This document shows, piece after piece, positions 15,768 to 26,012 of a stretch of 64,000 bases of DNA (position 1 is its first letter; every line of letters begins with the position of its first letter). The translations under genes were made by a program, and so were the position numbers. A model generated the notes under the pieces. The model saw only the letters and a list, made by a program, of their open reading frames with translations, was not told where the DNA came from and ran no database searches. The stretch lies in NCBI GenBank assembly GCA_900450455.1, contig UGGN01000001.1, positions 1,426,001-1,490,000 of the forward strand, read 5' to 3'. Source of the stretch: [Eubacterium] infirmum. Its GTDB lineage: Bacteria; Bacillota; Clostridia; Peptostreptococcales; Anaerovoracaceae.

Positions 15768-16862
15768 ATGAAAAAATTAGAAAAAAAATTAAGAGTAGGA
15801 ATTCTAGGTGGAACAGGAATGGTTGGACAGAGATTTATAACTCTGTTAGATGGACATCCATGGTTTGAAGTAACTACAATCGCAGCAAGTTCAAGAAGTG
15901 CGGGTAAAACATATAAAGAAGCTATGACCGGAAGATGGAAGCTTGAGGACAAGATGCCGGAGGCTGTTAAGGACATCATAGTTAAGGATATTAAGGATAT
16001 AGACGAAATTTCAAGTTCTGTGGACTTTGTTTTCAGTGCTGTTGATATGACTAAGGAAGAAATCAAGGCCATAGAGGATGATTATGCAAAAGCAGAAACT
16101 CCGGTTGTTTCAAATAACAGTGCACATAGATGGACGGAGGACGTTCCTATGGTAGTTCCGGAAATCAATATTGATCATTTTGATATTATAGAGACCCAAA
16201 AGAAGAGACTTGGAACAAAGAGAGGATTTGTAGCAGTTAAGCCAAACTGCTCAATTCAGGGATATGTACCTGCACTTGCAGCATGGCAGGAGTTTGAACC
16301 ATACGAAGTTTGCGTTACAACATATCAGGCAATTTCCGGTGCCGGAAAGAACTTCTCGGATTGGCCGGAAATGGTTGGCAACATCATTCCTTACATTGGG
16401 GGAGAAGAAGAGAAGAGCGAAATTGAACCTCTTAAGATTCTCGGTTCGATCAAGGGCGGCAAGTTTGTAAAGGCTGATAATCTTATTATCACTTCACAAT
16501 GCGTGAGAGTACCTGTACTGGAGGGACATACTGCGGCTGTATTTGTAAAGTTCCACAAGAATCCAAGCAAGGAAGAGCTTATAGATAGGCTAAAGAACTT
16601 CTCAGGCTTTCCACAGGAGAATGATCTTCCGAGCGCACCGAAGCCGTTCATTAACTATCTAAGCGAGGACGATCGTCCGCAGGTCGCTAAGGATGTTTAC
16701 TACGAGAAGGGTTTTGGTGTTTCAGTAGGAAGAGTTCGCAAAGATACTTTGTTCGATTATAAGTTCATCGGTCTTGCACACAACACTGTAAGAGGTGCTG
16801 CAGGCGGTGCTATTCTTTGTGCAGAGAGCCTTGTAGAAAAGGGATACATAACTCACAAGTAG
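15768..16862 (+). CDS. asd: Aspartate-semialdehyde dehydrogenase, archaeal/fungal-type
   Basis: 364 residues. It reduces beta-aspartyl phosphate to aspartate semialdehyde, the branch point for diaminopimelate/lysine, threonine and methionine. The NADP-binding [13 protein letters not shown] is at the N-terminus; the active-site cysteine is in KPNCSIQGY; the segments [21 protein letters not shown] and [15 protein letters not shown] are those of the subfamily otherwise typical of archaea and fungi. Residues of the catalytic His region ([11 protein letters not shown] tail) are present. ATG 15768 is preferred to an upstream TTG because GAGG at 15755-15758 precedes it by 9 bases. It lies in its own unit upstream of ftsK. 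Confidence 0.93.
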   Translation: MKKLEKKLRVGILGGTGMVGQRFITLLDGHPWFEVTTIAASSRSAGKTYKEAMTGRWKLEDKMPEAVKDIIVKDIKDIDEISSSVDFVFSAVDMTKEEIKAIEDDYAKAETPVVSNNSAHRWTEDVPMVVPEINIDHFDIIETQKKRLGTKRGFVAVKPNCSIQGYVPALAAWQEFEPYEVCVTTYQAISGAGKNFSDWPEMVGNIIPYIGGEEEKSEIEPLKILGSIKGGKFVKADNLIITSQCVRVPVLEGHTAAVFVKFHKNPSKEELIDRLKNFSGFPQENDLPSAPKPFINYLSEDDRPQVAKDVYYEKGFGVSVGRVRKDTLFDYKFIGLAHNTVRGAAGGAILCAESLVEKGYITHK

Positions 16863-16883
16863 TTAATTGAAAGGATGAGATAA

Positions 16884-19460
16884 TTGGCGGGTAAAGCTAA
16901 AAAAAAATCAAGCAATAAAAATTCTAAATCGAAAAAATCAGCAGCTGCTGAAAGAGGAGTTATTGATAATATTTGGGGGATAGTTTTCATAATCATAGGT
17001 ATATTTCTAATTGCTGCCGTATCTTTTCATGCTGCAGGTGAATTCGGAAATGTACTGGGTGATTTTCTCAAGGGCATATTTGGACATGTAGGTGTGATTT
17101 TACCTATATATCTGATAGCGTTCGGGATCGTGCTGATAGCTAACAAGGCTGTCGAGATAACAAAACTTAGCATTTCAATGTGCTTTGTTATTTTAATTAT
17201 GCTCTGCCTTCTGAATTCCGGAAGATTCATACCACAAAACGGTATGGTATTTGAAGTATCCGAATTCTATAAGAATGGCGTAAGCCTTAATGGTGGCGGA
17301 GTAATAGGAATGAGCATAGATATGTTCCTGGTTAAGTATATCGGAAGAGTGGGTCTTTACGGTATATCAATCGCCGTTATCTTAATTTGTGGAATGCTGG
17401 TAGTTAACACGCCACTTTCAAGGGCATATTCTTCATATAAGCAGAAGAAACTGGATAAACAAGCCGAGATAAAAGCAAAACGTGCTGAGGAAATGGCTAT
17501 ACACCAAATGGAGCTTGAGACACGTGAAAAAGAAAGAGCAAAGTACCTCAAGGAACAAGAAAAACTCAAAAAAGAGCGTTTGAGATATGAGAAGGCAAAG
17601 TATAAAGAGGAACTCTATGCAACGCCCGAGCTTCTTTTTGAGACTGACAAGATGAGGATAGATAGAAATCCTGACAATATCAGTCAAAATCCGAATGAAC
17701 AGCATTTCGTTTCAATGATGAAGGATGACTCTATGTTCGAACAGAGGGAGCAAAGAGAACCAGAACCTGTACCTATGGTAAAGACTTTTGGATTAGAAGA
17801 GGAACGTAAGTCTGAGTATGGGTTTGGTCTGGATGATGTTCCTGATGATGTTCCTAAGGAAGATTATCATGCAAATGCAGATACTGATTCGGAATTTGCT
17901 CCATGTGATACACATGCAAAAGCTGAGGAAGAGCCTGTTAAGATTAGCAATAAGGAGGCTAGGGAGGCAAAGCTTGATTTAACGGATTTTGCCAATACAT
18001 CAAAGCCGATACAATACAAAAAGCCAAGTATCTCACTTCTAAGGTCCGTGAGAAACACTACAAATCCGGCACAGGTAAACGCAGAGTTAAAGTCTAAGGC
18101 TGCACTTCTTGAAAATACACTGCAGAACTTTAAGGTCGATGCAAAGGTTGTTGAGGTTACCCAGGGTCCTGCTGTGACAAGATATGAAATTCAACCGAAT
18201 ACAGGTGTTAAAGTAAACAGTATCAAAGCTTTAGCCGATGATATAGCACTTAACCTCAGAGCAAAGAGCATAAGAATTGAAGCTCCAATTCCCGGTAAAG
18301 CTGCAGTAGGAATAGAGGTTGAAAACGAAAAGATAAACATGGTTACGCTTCGTGAAATTATCGACAGCAATGAATTTAAACAAGCGAAATCAAAGATTTC
18401 ATTTGCAGTTGGAAGAGATATTTCAGGTAAGAGCATTGTAGCAGATTTAAAGAGCATGCCTCATCTTTTGATTGCCGGATCTACCGGTTCAGGAAAGAGC
18501 GTATGCATAAACAGTATAATTACAAGTATTTTGTATAAGGCTAATCCGGATGAAGTCAAGCTTGTACTCATAGATCCCAAGGTTGTAGAACTTGGAAATT
18601 ACAACGGTATACCGCATCTTTTGATACCCGTTGTAACCGAGCCGACAAAAGCGGCGGCAGCACTTAATTGGGCTGTTGCCGAAATGACAGACAGATATAA
18701 AAAATTTGCTGAGACAGGTGTTAGAGATCTTGAAAGCTATAATAACCACATAAAGGCACAGGACGAAAATGCCGAGAAAATGCCTCAGGTAGTAATCATA
18801 ATAGATGAGCTTGCAGATCTTATGATGGCAGCACCTTCACAGGTTGAAGATTCAATCTGTCGTCTTGCACAGATGGCTAGAGCTGCGGGTATGCATTTAA
18901 TTGTTGCTACGCAGAGACCTTCTGTAGATATTATTACAGGTGTAATCAAGGCTAATATTCCTTCGAGAATTGCCTTTGCTGTATCATCCCAGTTTGACTC
19001 AAGGACTATCTTGGATATGTCAGGTGCCGAAAAGCTCGTAGGTAAAGGGGATATGTTATTTAACCCACTTGGAATGGGCAAGCCTGTCAGAGTACAGGGC
19101 TGCTTTGTTTCCGACGAGGAAGTACACAACATAATAGAGTTTGTTAAGTCACAGGCTGAGGAAGTTGAGTATTCCGGTGAGGTTATAGAGAGTATAGAGA
19201 AGGGGAATATCTCTACATCAAAGGCGGACGACGTAGATGAACTTCTCGAGGAAGCTATAGAATGTGTAGTTTCTGCCGGACAGGCATCCGTTTCCATGCT
19301 TCAAAGGCGCTTCAGAATCGGCTATAATAGGGCTGCCAGAATTGTCGATGAAATGGAGGCTAGGGGTATTGTCAGTGCACAGGATGGTGCAAGACCGAGA
19401 CAGGTTCTTTTGTCAGAGGAAGAACTGAGTGAGATGAAAGAGAAATTAGATGAGGAGTAA
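16884..19460 (+). CDS. ftsK: DNA translocase FtsK/SpoIIIE
   Basis: 858 residues. It pumps chromosomal DNA through the closing division (or sporulation) septum. Four membrane helices occupy residues ~30-175, followed by a charged, coiled-coil-prone linker (~180-400), then the RecA-like motor with Walker [11 protein letters not shown] (~530-540) and Walker [12 protein letters not shown] (~636-646), and a C-terminal winged-helix gamma domain ([19 protein letters not shown]) that reads chromosome polarity sequences. Translation starts with TTG, supported by AAGGATGAG at 16871-16879 and no better ATG. The XerS-like gene at the end of the window may be its recombinase partner. Confidence 0.95.
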   Translation: MAGKAKKKSSNKNSKSKKSAAAERGVIDNIWGIVFIIIGIFLIAAVSFHAAGEFGNVLGDFLKGIFGHVGVILPIYLIAFGIVLIANKAVEITKLSISMCFVILIMLCLLNSGRFIPQNGMVFEVSEFYKNGVSLNGGGVIGMSIDMFLVKYIGRVGLYGISIAVILICGMLVVNTPLSRAYSSYKQKKLDKQAEIKAKRAEEMAIHQMELETREKERAKYLKEQEKLKKERLRYEKAKYKEELYATPELLFETDKMRIDRNPDNISQNPNEQHFVSMMKDDSMFEQREQREPEPVPMVKTFGLEEERKSEYGFGLDDVPDDVPKEDYHANADTDSEFAPCDTHAKAEEEPVKISNKEAREAKLDLTDFANTSKPIQYKKPSISLLRSVRNTTNPAQVNAELKSKAALLENTLQNFKVDAKVVEVTQGPAVTRYEIQPNTGVKVNSIKALADDIALNLRAKSIRIEAPIPGKAAVGIEVENEKINMVTLREIIDSNEFKQAKSKISFAVGRDISGKSIVADLKSMPHLLIAGSTGSGKSVCINSIITSILYKANPDEVKLVLIDPKVVELGNYNGIPHLLIPVVTEPTKAAAALNWAVAEMTDRYKKFAETGVRDLESYNNHIKAQDENAEKMPQVVIIIDELADLMMAAPSQVEDSICRLAQMARAAGMHLIVATQRPSVDIITGVIKANIPSRIAFAVSSQFDSRTILDMSGAEKLVGKGDMLFNPLGMGKPVRVQGCFVSDEEVHNIIEFVKSQAEEVEYSGEVIESIEKGNISTSKADDVDELLEEAIECVVSAGQASVSMLQRRFRIGYNRAARIVDEMEARGIVSAQDGARPRQVLLSEEELSEMKEKLDEE

Positions 19461-20766
19461 AAAAGTCTTTATAGATACGCTTGGATGTCCAAAGAATTTT
19501 AACGACAGTGAGTTTGCTGCGGGCGTTTTAGAAGAAAATGGATATGAGATTATAGATTTGCCGGAGGAAGCGGACATAATAATGGTCAACACCTGCGGAT
19601 TTATTAACGATGCCAAAAAAGAATCCATTGAACATATCTTTGATATGAGTGATAGAAAAAAGGATAGTGGAAAGCTCGTAATATCAGGTTGCCTTTCACA
19701 GAGATACTCTGAGGAGCTGAGCATAGAGATACCTGAGGCGGATTGTATCATAGGTGTTAACCAATATAGCAAGCTTCCGGAAATACTATCAGATATTGAT
19801 AATAATCATGTTGTAGCGAATAGTTGTGATTTAGATTATTTGGAAAAAAACGTAAGAAAGCTTTCTAATAATCCTTATACTGCAAGTTTAAAAATCGCTG
19901 AGGGCTGTGATAATACATGTACATACTGCATAATCCCAATGATAAGAGGAAAATATCGAAGCAAGAAGATGGAGGATATCGTAGCGGAAGCTCGGGAACT
20001 TGCGGCTGCAGGTTGCAAAGAGCTTATTTTGATAGCTCAGGACCTTACGTATTACGGTAGAGATCTCTATGGCAAGTTTGTGTTACCGGAGCTTCTAAGA
20101 GAGCTATGTAAGATAGATGGCATTGAGTGGATTAGACTTATGTACTGTTATGACGAGAGAATTACAGATGAGCTTATTAAGGTTATGGCGGAGGAAGAAA
20201 AAATCTGTAAGTATATAGATATCCCACTCCAACATGCATCTGATAGAGTTCTCAAATCAATGAGAAGGCAGACTACCGGAAAATCAATCAAAGAAACACT
20301 TGCAAAGTTAAAGGCAGCTATGCCTGATATTCATGTTAGAACTACGCTAATAGTAGGATTTCCGGGTGAAACAGATGATGACTACAATCAACTTCTTGAA
20401 CTTGTGGAAAGTGAGAAATTTTCCAGACTTGGAGTTTTCACATATTCTCAGGAGGAGGGCACTGTAGCTGCTGAGATGGATAATCAGATTGATGAGGAAA
20501 TTAAGCAGATTAGATTTGATGGTGTGATGAGAAGACAGATGCTAATATCTTCTGAACTAAATCAAGAAAAAATTGGAAAAGTTTTTGAGGTTATCGTTGA
20601 TAGTAAAGATGAGGACGGTAGTTTCCTTGGAAGAACGAGATTTGATGCGCCGGAAATCGATAATTCGGTTATATTTACATCAAAGGATGAACTAAAACCC
20701 GGTGATATTGTCAAAGTTAAGATCAACGATGCTTTCGATTACGATATTATAGGTGAGGAGATTTAA
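19450..20766 (+). CDS. rimO: Ribosomal protein S12 methylthiotransferase RimO
   Basis: 438 residues. A radical-SAM enzyme that adds a methylthio group to the conserved aspartate of ribosomal protein S12. The N-terminal UPF0004 domain has the three cluster cysteines in LGCPKN, VNTCGFI and SGCLSQRY; the radical-SAM motif is [12 protein letters not shown]; a TRAM domain closes the protein. The [13 protein letters not shown] start and GCDNTCTYC spacing favour RimO over the tRNA enzyme MiaB. The ATG overlaps the ftsK stop by 11 bases. Confidence 0.94.
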   Translation: MRSKKVFIDTLGCPKNFNDSEFAAGVLEENGYEIIDLPEEADIIMVNTCGFINDAKKESIEHIFDMSDRKKDSGKLVISGCLSQRYSEELSIEIPEADCIIGVNQYSKLPEILSDIDNNHVVANSCDLDYLEKNVRKLSNNPYTASLKIAEGCDNTCTYCIIPMIRGKYRSKKMEDIVAEARELAAAGCKELILIAQDLTYYGRDLYGKFVLPELLRELCKIDGIEWIRLMYCYDERITDELIKVMAEEEKICKYIDIPLQHASDRVLKSMRRQTTGKSIKETLAKLKAAMPDIHVRTTLIVGFPGETDDDYNQLLELVESEKFSRLGVFTYSQEEGTVAAEMDNQIDEEIKQIRFDGVMRRQMLISSELNQEKIGKVFEVIVDSKDEDGSFLGRTRFDAPEIDNSVIFTSKDELKPGDIVKVKINDAFDYDIIGEEI

Positions 20767-20786
20767 GCTCCTATGAAAGGAATATT

Positions 20787-23441
20787 ATGGCGGATAGAAT
20801 CATTATTATAGATGGAAACAGTTTGATTAACAGAGCCTATTTTGCTATGCAGCGTCCAATGATTACATCTGAGGGCATTTACACGCAGGGGATATATGGC
20901 TTTTTGAATATGCTTAATAAGATTCTTGATGATTATTCGCCCGAATATATAGCTGTCTGCTGGGATAAGAAATCTCCAACATTTAGACATCTCGAATATA
21001 AGGAATATAAGGCGGGAAGACGCAAAATGCCGCCGGAGCTTGCTATGCAGATGCCTTTGATGAAGGAAATCCTTGAGGCGATGAGCATCGCAAACTATGA
21101 AATTGATGGCTATGAGGCTGATGATATCATAGGAACCATATCAAGGCTCGGTGAAGAGAATGGACTTGAACCTTTGATTATTACAGGAGATAAGGACGCA
21201 CTTCAGCTGGCTTCAGATATTACAAAGGTGATTATAACCAAAAAAGGAATTTCAGACTTTGAAATTTATGATAAATCAAAGATGCTCGAAAGATATGAGC
21301 TAACACCGGAGGAATTCATTGATCTGAAGGGCCTTATGGGAGATAAGTCGGACAATATTCCCGGCATTCCCGGAGTTGGGGAAAAGACAGGAATAAAGCT
21401 ACTAAAACAGTTTGGAAGCATAGCTAATATGGTTCAAAATGTTGATGAAATCGAGAATGTCAAGCTTAGGGATAAGGTAGCTGAGAATGTCAATATGGCT
21501 CTAATGAGCAGAAAGCTTGCGGAGATAAACAGAAATGTTCCACTCAGCTTTGATTTTGAGTCTATGAAACTAGGCAAGACTGATGAAAAGAAGCTGATAG
21601 ACCTCTATGTTAAGCTTGAATTCAATTCATTCCTAAAAAAACTTAACATAGAAAACGACGTGAAAGAAGAGTTTAATTTCTTTGAACCTGAGAATATCTA
21701 TGAGCTCACGGACGGCTCTGATTTGAGTCCGCTTGATAAGATTGAAGTTCAAAGCGAGATTATTATCAAGGTATTCTCAGATTTCTCACATTTAACGAAA
21801 CCTCATATATCAGGAATATCATTGATTTCAGAAAAAGATTATTTTTTCATAAGCGGAAGTGAAACTTTTTTTGAAGAATGCTGTACTAAGATTGTGAAAA
21901 AAAAATGTAAACTTGTAGGACATGATTTAATAAAAGACATATATGCTTTGATGTACTACGGCATGTCTGATTTTGATATTGCTTTTGATTCAGCAGTGGC
22001 GGAATATGTAATAGATCCATCGCGTTCGAGTTATGATATGAAAACTCAGGTTTTAGAAAACTTCCACATTCAAATCGAAAGCGAAGAGGAATTTTCAAAG
22101 AGAACAGCACAGGTTGATCTTCTTGGAGATAACAAGGCTGAGGAAATGAAATTTGGTCTTTCTTTTTGCAAGTATGTAATCGAACTATCTAAAATTCAAA
22201 AGTCAAAGATTGATAAGCAAAATCTCGGTAAGGTTCTATATGATGTGGAGCTTCCGCTTATCAAAGTTTTAGCCGCTATGGAAAAAAATGGGTTTAAGGT
22301 TGATAAATCGGTACTTTTGAGCTATGGTGAAGAGCTTTCTAAGGAAATAGATTCTTTGACCGCTGCAATCTATGAAGCAGCCGATATGGAATTCAATATT
22401 AATTCACCTGCTCAGCTCGGAGAGGTGCTGTTTACAAGACTTGAATTACCTTCGGGCAAAAAGACAAAGAGGGGATATAGCACCAGTGCGGACATATTAG
22501 AAAAACTTAAGGATAAACATCCTATAGTTTCAGATGTGTTGAAATACAGAACTTTAACAAAGCTCAAGAGTACATATGTTGATGGATTGAGTACTTTGAT
22601 TGCATCAGACGGTAGAATTAGGCCGCATTTTCAACAGACCGTTGCTGCAACAGGAAGGATATCATGTACAGAGCCTAACTTGCAGAATATCCCAATCAGG
22701 AATGAATATGGAAGGTTGCTTAGAAAAGCATTTATGCCTACAGATGGGAATATACTTGTTGGGGCTGATTATTCTCAGATAGAGCTAAGAATACTGGCAC
22801 ATCTTTCAGGTGACGAAGCTTTGCTTGAGGCGTTTAATAACAATGATGACATCCACAGAGCTACGGCTTCAAGAGTTTTTGGCATAGAATATGATAAGGT
22901 TACTGATATTGATAGAAGTCGCGCTAAAGCAGTAAATTTCGGTGTGATTTACGGTATGAGCGGATTTGGTTTGTCAGACGAACTTCATATCAGCATTAAA
23001 GAAGCTGAAAGCTATATAGCCGATTACTTTGACAAACATCAGGCTGTTAAGGAATACATGGATAGTCAAGTAGAGTTCTGTAAGGCAAACGGTTACACCG
23101 AGACTATAATTGGAAGAAGAAGGTATATCAAAGAGATAAATTCTTCTAATTTCATGACTAGAAAATTAGGTGAAAGACTCGCCATGAACAGCCCGATTCA
23201 GGGAAGTGCAGCTGATGTAATCAAACTTGCAATGATTTCAGTCCATAGGGCTTTAGAGGAGAACAATCTCAAATCAAAACTTATTTTGCAAATACATGAT
23301 GAATTGATAATAGATACAGCAATTGACGAAGAAGAACAGGTAAGTAAGCTCTTGGTAGACTGCATGCAAAAGGCTATGGTTCTCAAGGTTAAACTTATAA
23401 GCCAGCTAAATACGGGAAGCAACTGGTATGAACTTAAGTAG
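20787..23441 (+). CDS. polA: DNA polymerase I
   Basis: 884 residues, full length. The N-terminal 5'-3' exonuclease domain (~1-290) shows YEADDIIGT, ITGDKDALQL and the GVGEKTGIKLL helix-hairpin-helix. The middle domain keeps the 3'-5' exonuclease fold but lacks the D-x-E metal motif, so proofreading is probably lost, as in Bacillus-type Pol I. The polymerase domain has motif A (GADYSQIELRILAHLSGD), motif B (RAKAVNFGVIYGMSGFG) and motif C (LQIHDELII). It fills gaps and removes primers in repair and lagging-strand synthesis. coaE follows after 8 bases, a common pairing. Confidence 0.97.
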   Translation: MADRIIIIDGNSLINRAYFAMQRPMITSEGIYTQGIYGFLNMLNKILDDYSPEYIAVCWDKKSPTFRHLEYKEYKAGRRKMPPELAMQMPLMKEILEAMSIANYEIDGYEADDIIGTISRLGEENGLEPLIITGDKDALQLASDITKVIITKKGISDFEIYDKSKMLERYELTPEEFIDLKGLMGDKSDNIPGIPGVGEKTGIKLLKQFGSIANMVQNVDEIENVKLRDKVAENVNMALMSRKLAEINRNVPLSFDFESMKLGKTDEKKLIDLYVKLEFNSFLKKLNIENDVKEEFNFFEPENIYELTDGSDLSPLDKIEVQSEIIIKVFSDFSHLTKPHISGISLISEKDYFFISGSETFFEECCTKIVKKKCKLVGHDLIKDIYALMYYGMSDFDIAFDSAVAEYVIDPSRSSYDMKTQVLENFHIQIESEEEFSKRTAQVDLLGDNKAEEMKFGLSFCKYVIELSKIQKSKIDKQNLGKVLYDVELPLIKVLAAMEKNGFKVDKSVLLSYGEELSKEIDSLTAAIYEAADMEFNINSPAQLGEVLFTRLELPSGKKTKRGYSTSADILEKLKDKHPIVSDVLKYRTLTKLKSTYVDGLSTLIASDGRIRPHFQQTVAATGRISCTEPNLQNIPIRNEYGRLLRKAFMPTDGNILVGADYSQIELRILAHLSGDEALLEAFNNNDDIHRATASRVFGIEYDKVTDIDRSRAKAVNFGVIYGMSGFGLSDELHISIKEAESYIADYFDKHQAVKEYMDSQVEFCKANGYTETIIGRRRYIKEINSSNFMTRKLGERLAMNSPIQGSAADVIKLAMISVHRALEENNLKSKLILQIHDELIIDTAIDEEEQVSKLLVDCMQKAMVLKVKLISQLNTGSNWYELK

Positions 23442-23449
23442 GAAACGCA

Positions 23450-24046
23450 ATGAAAGTTATTGGTATTACTGGAGGAATTGGAAGCGGTAAATCGACAGTT
23501 TCCGATATTATTAAAAAAAATAATTTTCCGGTCATAGATTGTGATGAAATATCACGTGAACTGACACAAAATGATGATGCTGTTTTGAGTGAGATAAGGA
23601 GATGCTTCGGAGCTTCTGTCTTTGATGATAATGGTAATTTGCTCAGGCAAGATCTGGCAAATATTGTTTTTTCAGACTCATCAAAGAAGGAAAGTCTCGA
23701 GGACATCGTGGTTACAAGGATATTTGAAATTGTTCAGGATGATTTATCCAAGCATAGGAGTTTGGGAACAAAGCTTGTATTTATCGATGCACCGCTTCTC
23801 ATTGAAACAGGTCTAAACCGCCTATGTGATGTTTGTGTTCTGGTTACAGCCGATATCGAGACCAGAATAAATAGAGTCGAAAAACGTGATGGAATAAACC
23901 GGGATAGAGTTTTAGAGAGAATAAGCAATCAAATGCCGGAATCCGAAAAGAAAGCTGTTGCTGACGAGCTCATAGATAACAGTGGATCGATAGAGTATCT
24001 AAATAATAGCGTTGAAAGGTTAATCAATAAATATGTTGAATACTAA
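23450..24046 (+). CDS. coaE: Dephospho-CoA kinase
   Basis: 198 residues, normal size. It phosphorylates dephospho-CoA at the 3'-OH, the last step of CoA synthesis after CoaD. The P-loop GITGGIGSGKSTVS is at the N-terminus, followed by VIDCDEISREL, which contains the substrate-binding DxD-like region, and the lid segment VEKRDGINRDRVLERI. The stop overlaps the start of the next gene by 14 bases. Confidence 0.95.
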   Translation: MKVIGITGGIGSGKSTVSDIIKKNNFPVIDCDEISRELTQNDDAVLSEIRRCFGASVFDDNGNLLRQDLANIVFSDSSKKESLEDIVVTRIFEIVQDDLSKHRSLGTKLVFIDAPLLIETGLNRLCDVCVLVTADIETRINRVEKRDGINRDRVLERISNQMPESEKKAVADELIDNSGSIEYLNNSVERLINKYVEY

Positions 24047-25661
24047 AAAGAACAAAAAAATAAGAAGAAACAGAATCATATATCTTATTCAGGAAAACTT
24101 TTTAGTTTCGGTTATAATAGCTGTGGCTATTATTTCTATGGTTATTTCCGGTATCGTTGCAACTGAGCATTCGAGGGAAAGAGGTAAAGATGGCGGTACC
24201 AAGACAACTCTTGTAAAAGCGGATACAATAAATTTGGCGATGTTTGAACCAAGGAATTTTAATGTTTATGAGTCAATTGACGAGGATATTTTTTACATAA
24301 ATCAGCTGGTTTACAGCAGTTTGTTTAAACTTGATAAAAATCTGAATATCACACCTGACGTGGTTTCAAAGTATAGCGTAGATACATCAAACGGAGAAGT
24401 TAATATAAGCCTCAAGGATAACGTAAAGTTTTCGGATGGTTCAGATCTTGAATCATCTGATGTCAAGGCTTCAGTCGATAGAATCATTGCAGCAGAGAGC
24501 AGATCGCCATACTTTGTTTATGCAAGCAAAATAAATCATATACAAATTAACGACAGCAAAAATTTTACTGTTGTATTTAACAGTGCAAGTGATGCGGCTT
24601 TAGATAATTTGATTTTCCCAATAACCTCAGCAGGGGAATATAAGAAAGGTGAAAGCTTCGCAATCGGCAGTGGACCGTATGCATATTCGGGACACGAAAG
24701 TGGTAAAACCCTTAAGCTTGCAGTGAATAAATATTATTATGACGGGATAGCAAAGCTTCCTATCGTTTTTAATATTGTCAAGGACAGATCTGTAATTCCG
24801 GGCCTTATGACCATGGATGTTGTGACTGCATATCTTAACAAAACTCAGGATGCCGATTCTATAGCACAGGATAAGAAGCTAAAGTATAAGAAGCTTGCAA
24901 GCGGAGAGCTTGAATATTTAGGTTTTAATCATGAGAATAAGTATTGCAGCAATAGCAAGTTTAGAATCGCTATATCGAAGGCAATTGATTCAAGCAAGAT
25001 AATTAAATATAATTATGCAGGTGCGGCAGTTACATCTGATTCTATTTACTATCCGAACTTTTTAGGTGCAAAAAAAGATGATACATTTAATTTTGAGCCC
25101 AAAAAGGCTACTAAACTTCTCAAAGAGTTAAAGCTGAAGGATAGAGATGAGGATGGAATCCTAGAGGATGAAAGCGGTAATCCGGTTACTCTTAGAATTC
25201 TGGTCCAAAACACAAATAAACAGAGACTTGAAGCTGCCGAGACAATCATAGAAAACTTAAAACAAATAGGCATAAATGCAGAACTTGTAAGCGTTGATGC
25301 AGATAGTTATAAAGATAAGCTTGAGTCGAAGCAATATGATATATATTTTGGCGGAATCAAGATAGACAAGCAGTTCAATCTGACAGATTTATATACTACT
25401 TACAACAAAATAGGATTCTCCGATTCTAAGCTTTTAACTCAGATTTCCAGACTGGAGCAATCTTTGAGCAGCGAGGAACAGTTAAAACAGTTCACTGCCA
25501 TAAAGAAATCTATAAATCAGGATGCCAGCTATGTTCCGGTTTGCTATAAAGCATATTGGTTTCTTTCAGTTGACACGCTAAAGAATGCAGATGATGTGAG
25601 CTTCTATAGCCCATATGAGGGAGCAGTTAAATGGCAGTGGTCTAAAAGAAAGACCAAATAA
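24033..25661 (+). CDS. Membrane-anchored family-5 solute-binding protein (oligopeptide/nickel type), orphan
   Basis: 542 residues. A short basic start (NTKKNKKIRRNR) and one hydrophobic helix (~24-45) anchor the protein. There is no lipobox cysteine, so it is not a usual lipoprotein. The extracellular part follows the SBP_bac_5 fold: INLAMFEPRNFNVYESIDED, LKDNVKFSDGSDL, GSGPYAYSG, and FRIAISKAID are family landmarks. Such proteins bind peptides, nickel chelates or other ligands for ABC importers, but no permease or ATPase gene lies nearby. It may serve a distant transporter or act as a sensor. It overlaps coaE by 14 bases and so is translated with it. The ribosome-binding site is weak (AAGG about 14 bases upstream). 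Confidence 0.85.
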   Translation: MLNTKKNKKIRRNRIIYLIQENFLVSVIIAVAIISMVISGIVATEHSRERGKDGGTKTTLVKADTINLAMFEPRNFNVYESIDEDIFYINQLVYSSLFKLDKNLNITPDVVSKYSVDTSNGEVNISLKDNVKFSDGSDLESSDVKASVDRIIAAESRSPYFVYASKINHIQINDSKNFTVVFNSASDAALDNLIFPITSAGEYKKGESFAIGSGPYAYSGHESGKTLKLAVNKYYYDGIAKLPIVFNIVKDRSVIPGLMTMDVVTAYLNKTQDADSIAQDKKLKYKKLASGELEYLGFNHENKYCSNSKFRIAISKAIDSSKIIKYNYAGAAVTSDSIYYPNFLGAKKDDTFNFEPKKATKLLKELKLKDRDEDGILEDESGNPVTLRILVQNTNKQRLEAAETIIENLKQIGINAELVSVDADSYKDKLESKQYDIYFGGIKIDKQFNLTDLYTTYNKIGFSDSKLLTQISRLEQSLSSEEQLKQFTAIKKSINQDASYVPVCYKAYWFLSVDTLKNADDVSFYSPYEGAVKWQWSKRKTK

Positions 25662-25668
25662 AAAATGC

Positions 25669-25696
25669 TTGCATTTTGCTGGATTTATGATAGTAT
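25669..25696 (+). promoter_or_regulatory. Possible promoter of tRNA-Leu(GAG)
   Basis: TTGCAT (25669-25674), 16-base spacer, TAGTAT (25691-25696), 32 bases before the tRNA. Imperfect boxes. Confidence 0.35.
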
Positions 25697-25728
25697 ATTG
25701 AAGTGTAGTCAAAAGACTAACTATACTT

Positions 25729-25810
25729 GCGGCCGTGGCGGAATGGCAGACGCGCACGTTTGAGGGGCGTGTGGGCAACCGTGCTGGTTCAAGTCCAGTC
25801 GGCCGCACCA
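25729..25810 (+). tRNA. tRNA-Leu, anticodon GAG
   Basis: Acceptor arms GCGGCCG (25729-25735) and CGGCCGC (25800-25806) pair fully. The D arm contains the Leu-like TGGCGGAATGGCAGACGC. The anticodon stem CACGT/GCGTG encloses TTGAGGG, giving anticodon GAG, which reads CUC and CUU. A long variable arm (class II) and the TTCAAGT T-loop follow. Discriminator A and an encoded CCA end the gene at 25810. Confidence 0.93.
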
Positions 25811-25813
25811 TTT

Positions 25814-25843
25814 CAGCTTACATTTGATGTAAGCTGTTTTTTA
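25814..25843 (+). terminator. Terminator after tRNA-Leu(GAG)
   Basis: CAGCTTACAT and ATGTAAGCTG, a perfect 10-bp stem with a TTG loop, followed by six T residues. It separates the two tRNA genes into different transcripts. Confidence 0.88.
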
Positions 25844-25854
25844 TATCGCTTATC

Positions 25855-25883
25855 TTGACGATAAATATCGTCTATGATAAAAT
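25855..25883 (+). promoter_or_regulatory. Promoter of tRNA-Leu(CAA)
   Basis: TTGACG (25855-25860), exactly 17 bases, TAAAAT (25878-25883), 15 bases before the tRNA gene. It may also supply yajC. Confidence 0.65.
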
Positions 25884-25898
25884 TAAATCGTTGTGTAT

Positions 25899-25985
25899 GC
25901 CGGCGTGATGGAATTGGCAGACGTGCGGGATTCAAAATCCCGTGGTGGCAACACCGTATGGGTTCGACCCCCATCGCCGGCACCA
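25899..25985 (+). tRNA. tRNA-Leu, anticodon CAA
   Basis: Acceptor arms GCCGGCG (25899-25905) and CGCCGGC (25975-25981) pair fully. The anticodon stem CGGGA/TCCCG encloses TTCAAAA, giving anticodon CAA for UUG codons. The long variable arm is GTGGTGGCAACACC-like and the T-loop is TTCGACC. Discriminator A and CCA are encoded. It ends 27 bases before yajC with no terminator between. Confidence 0.95.
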
Positions 25986-26012
25986 TATTTTTTAGTTAAT
26001 TAGGAGGCCCAA

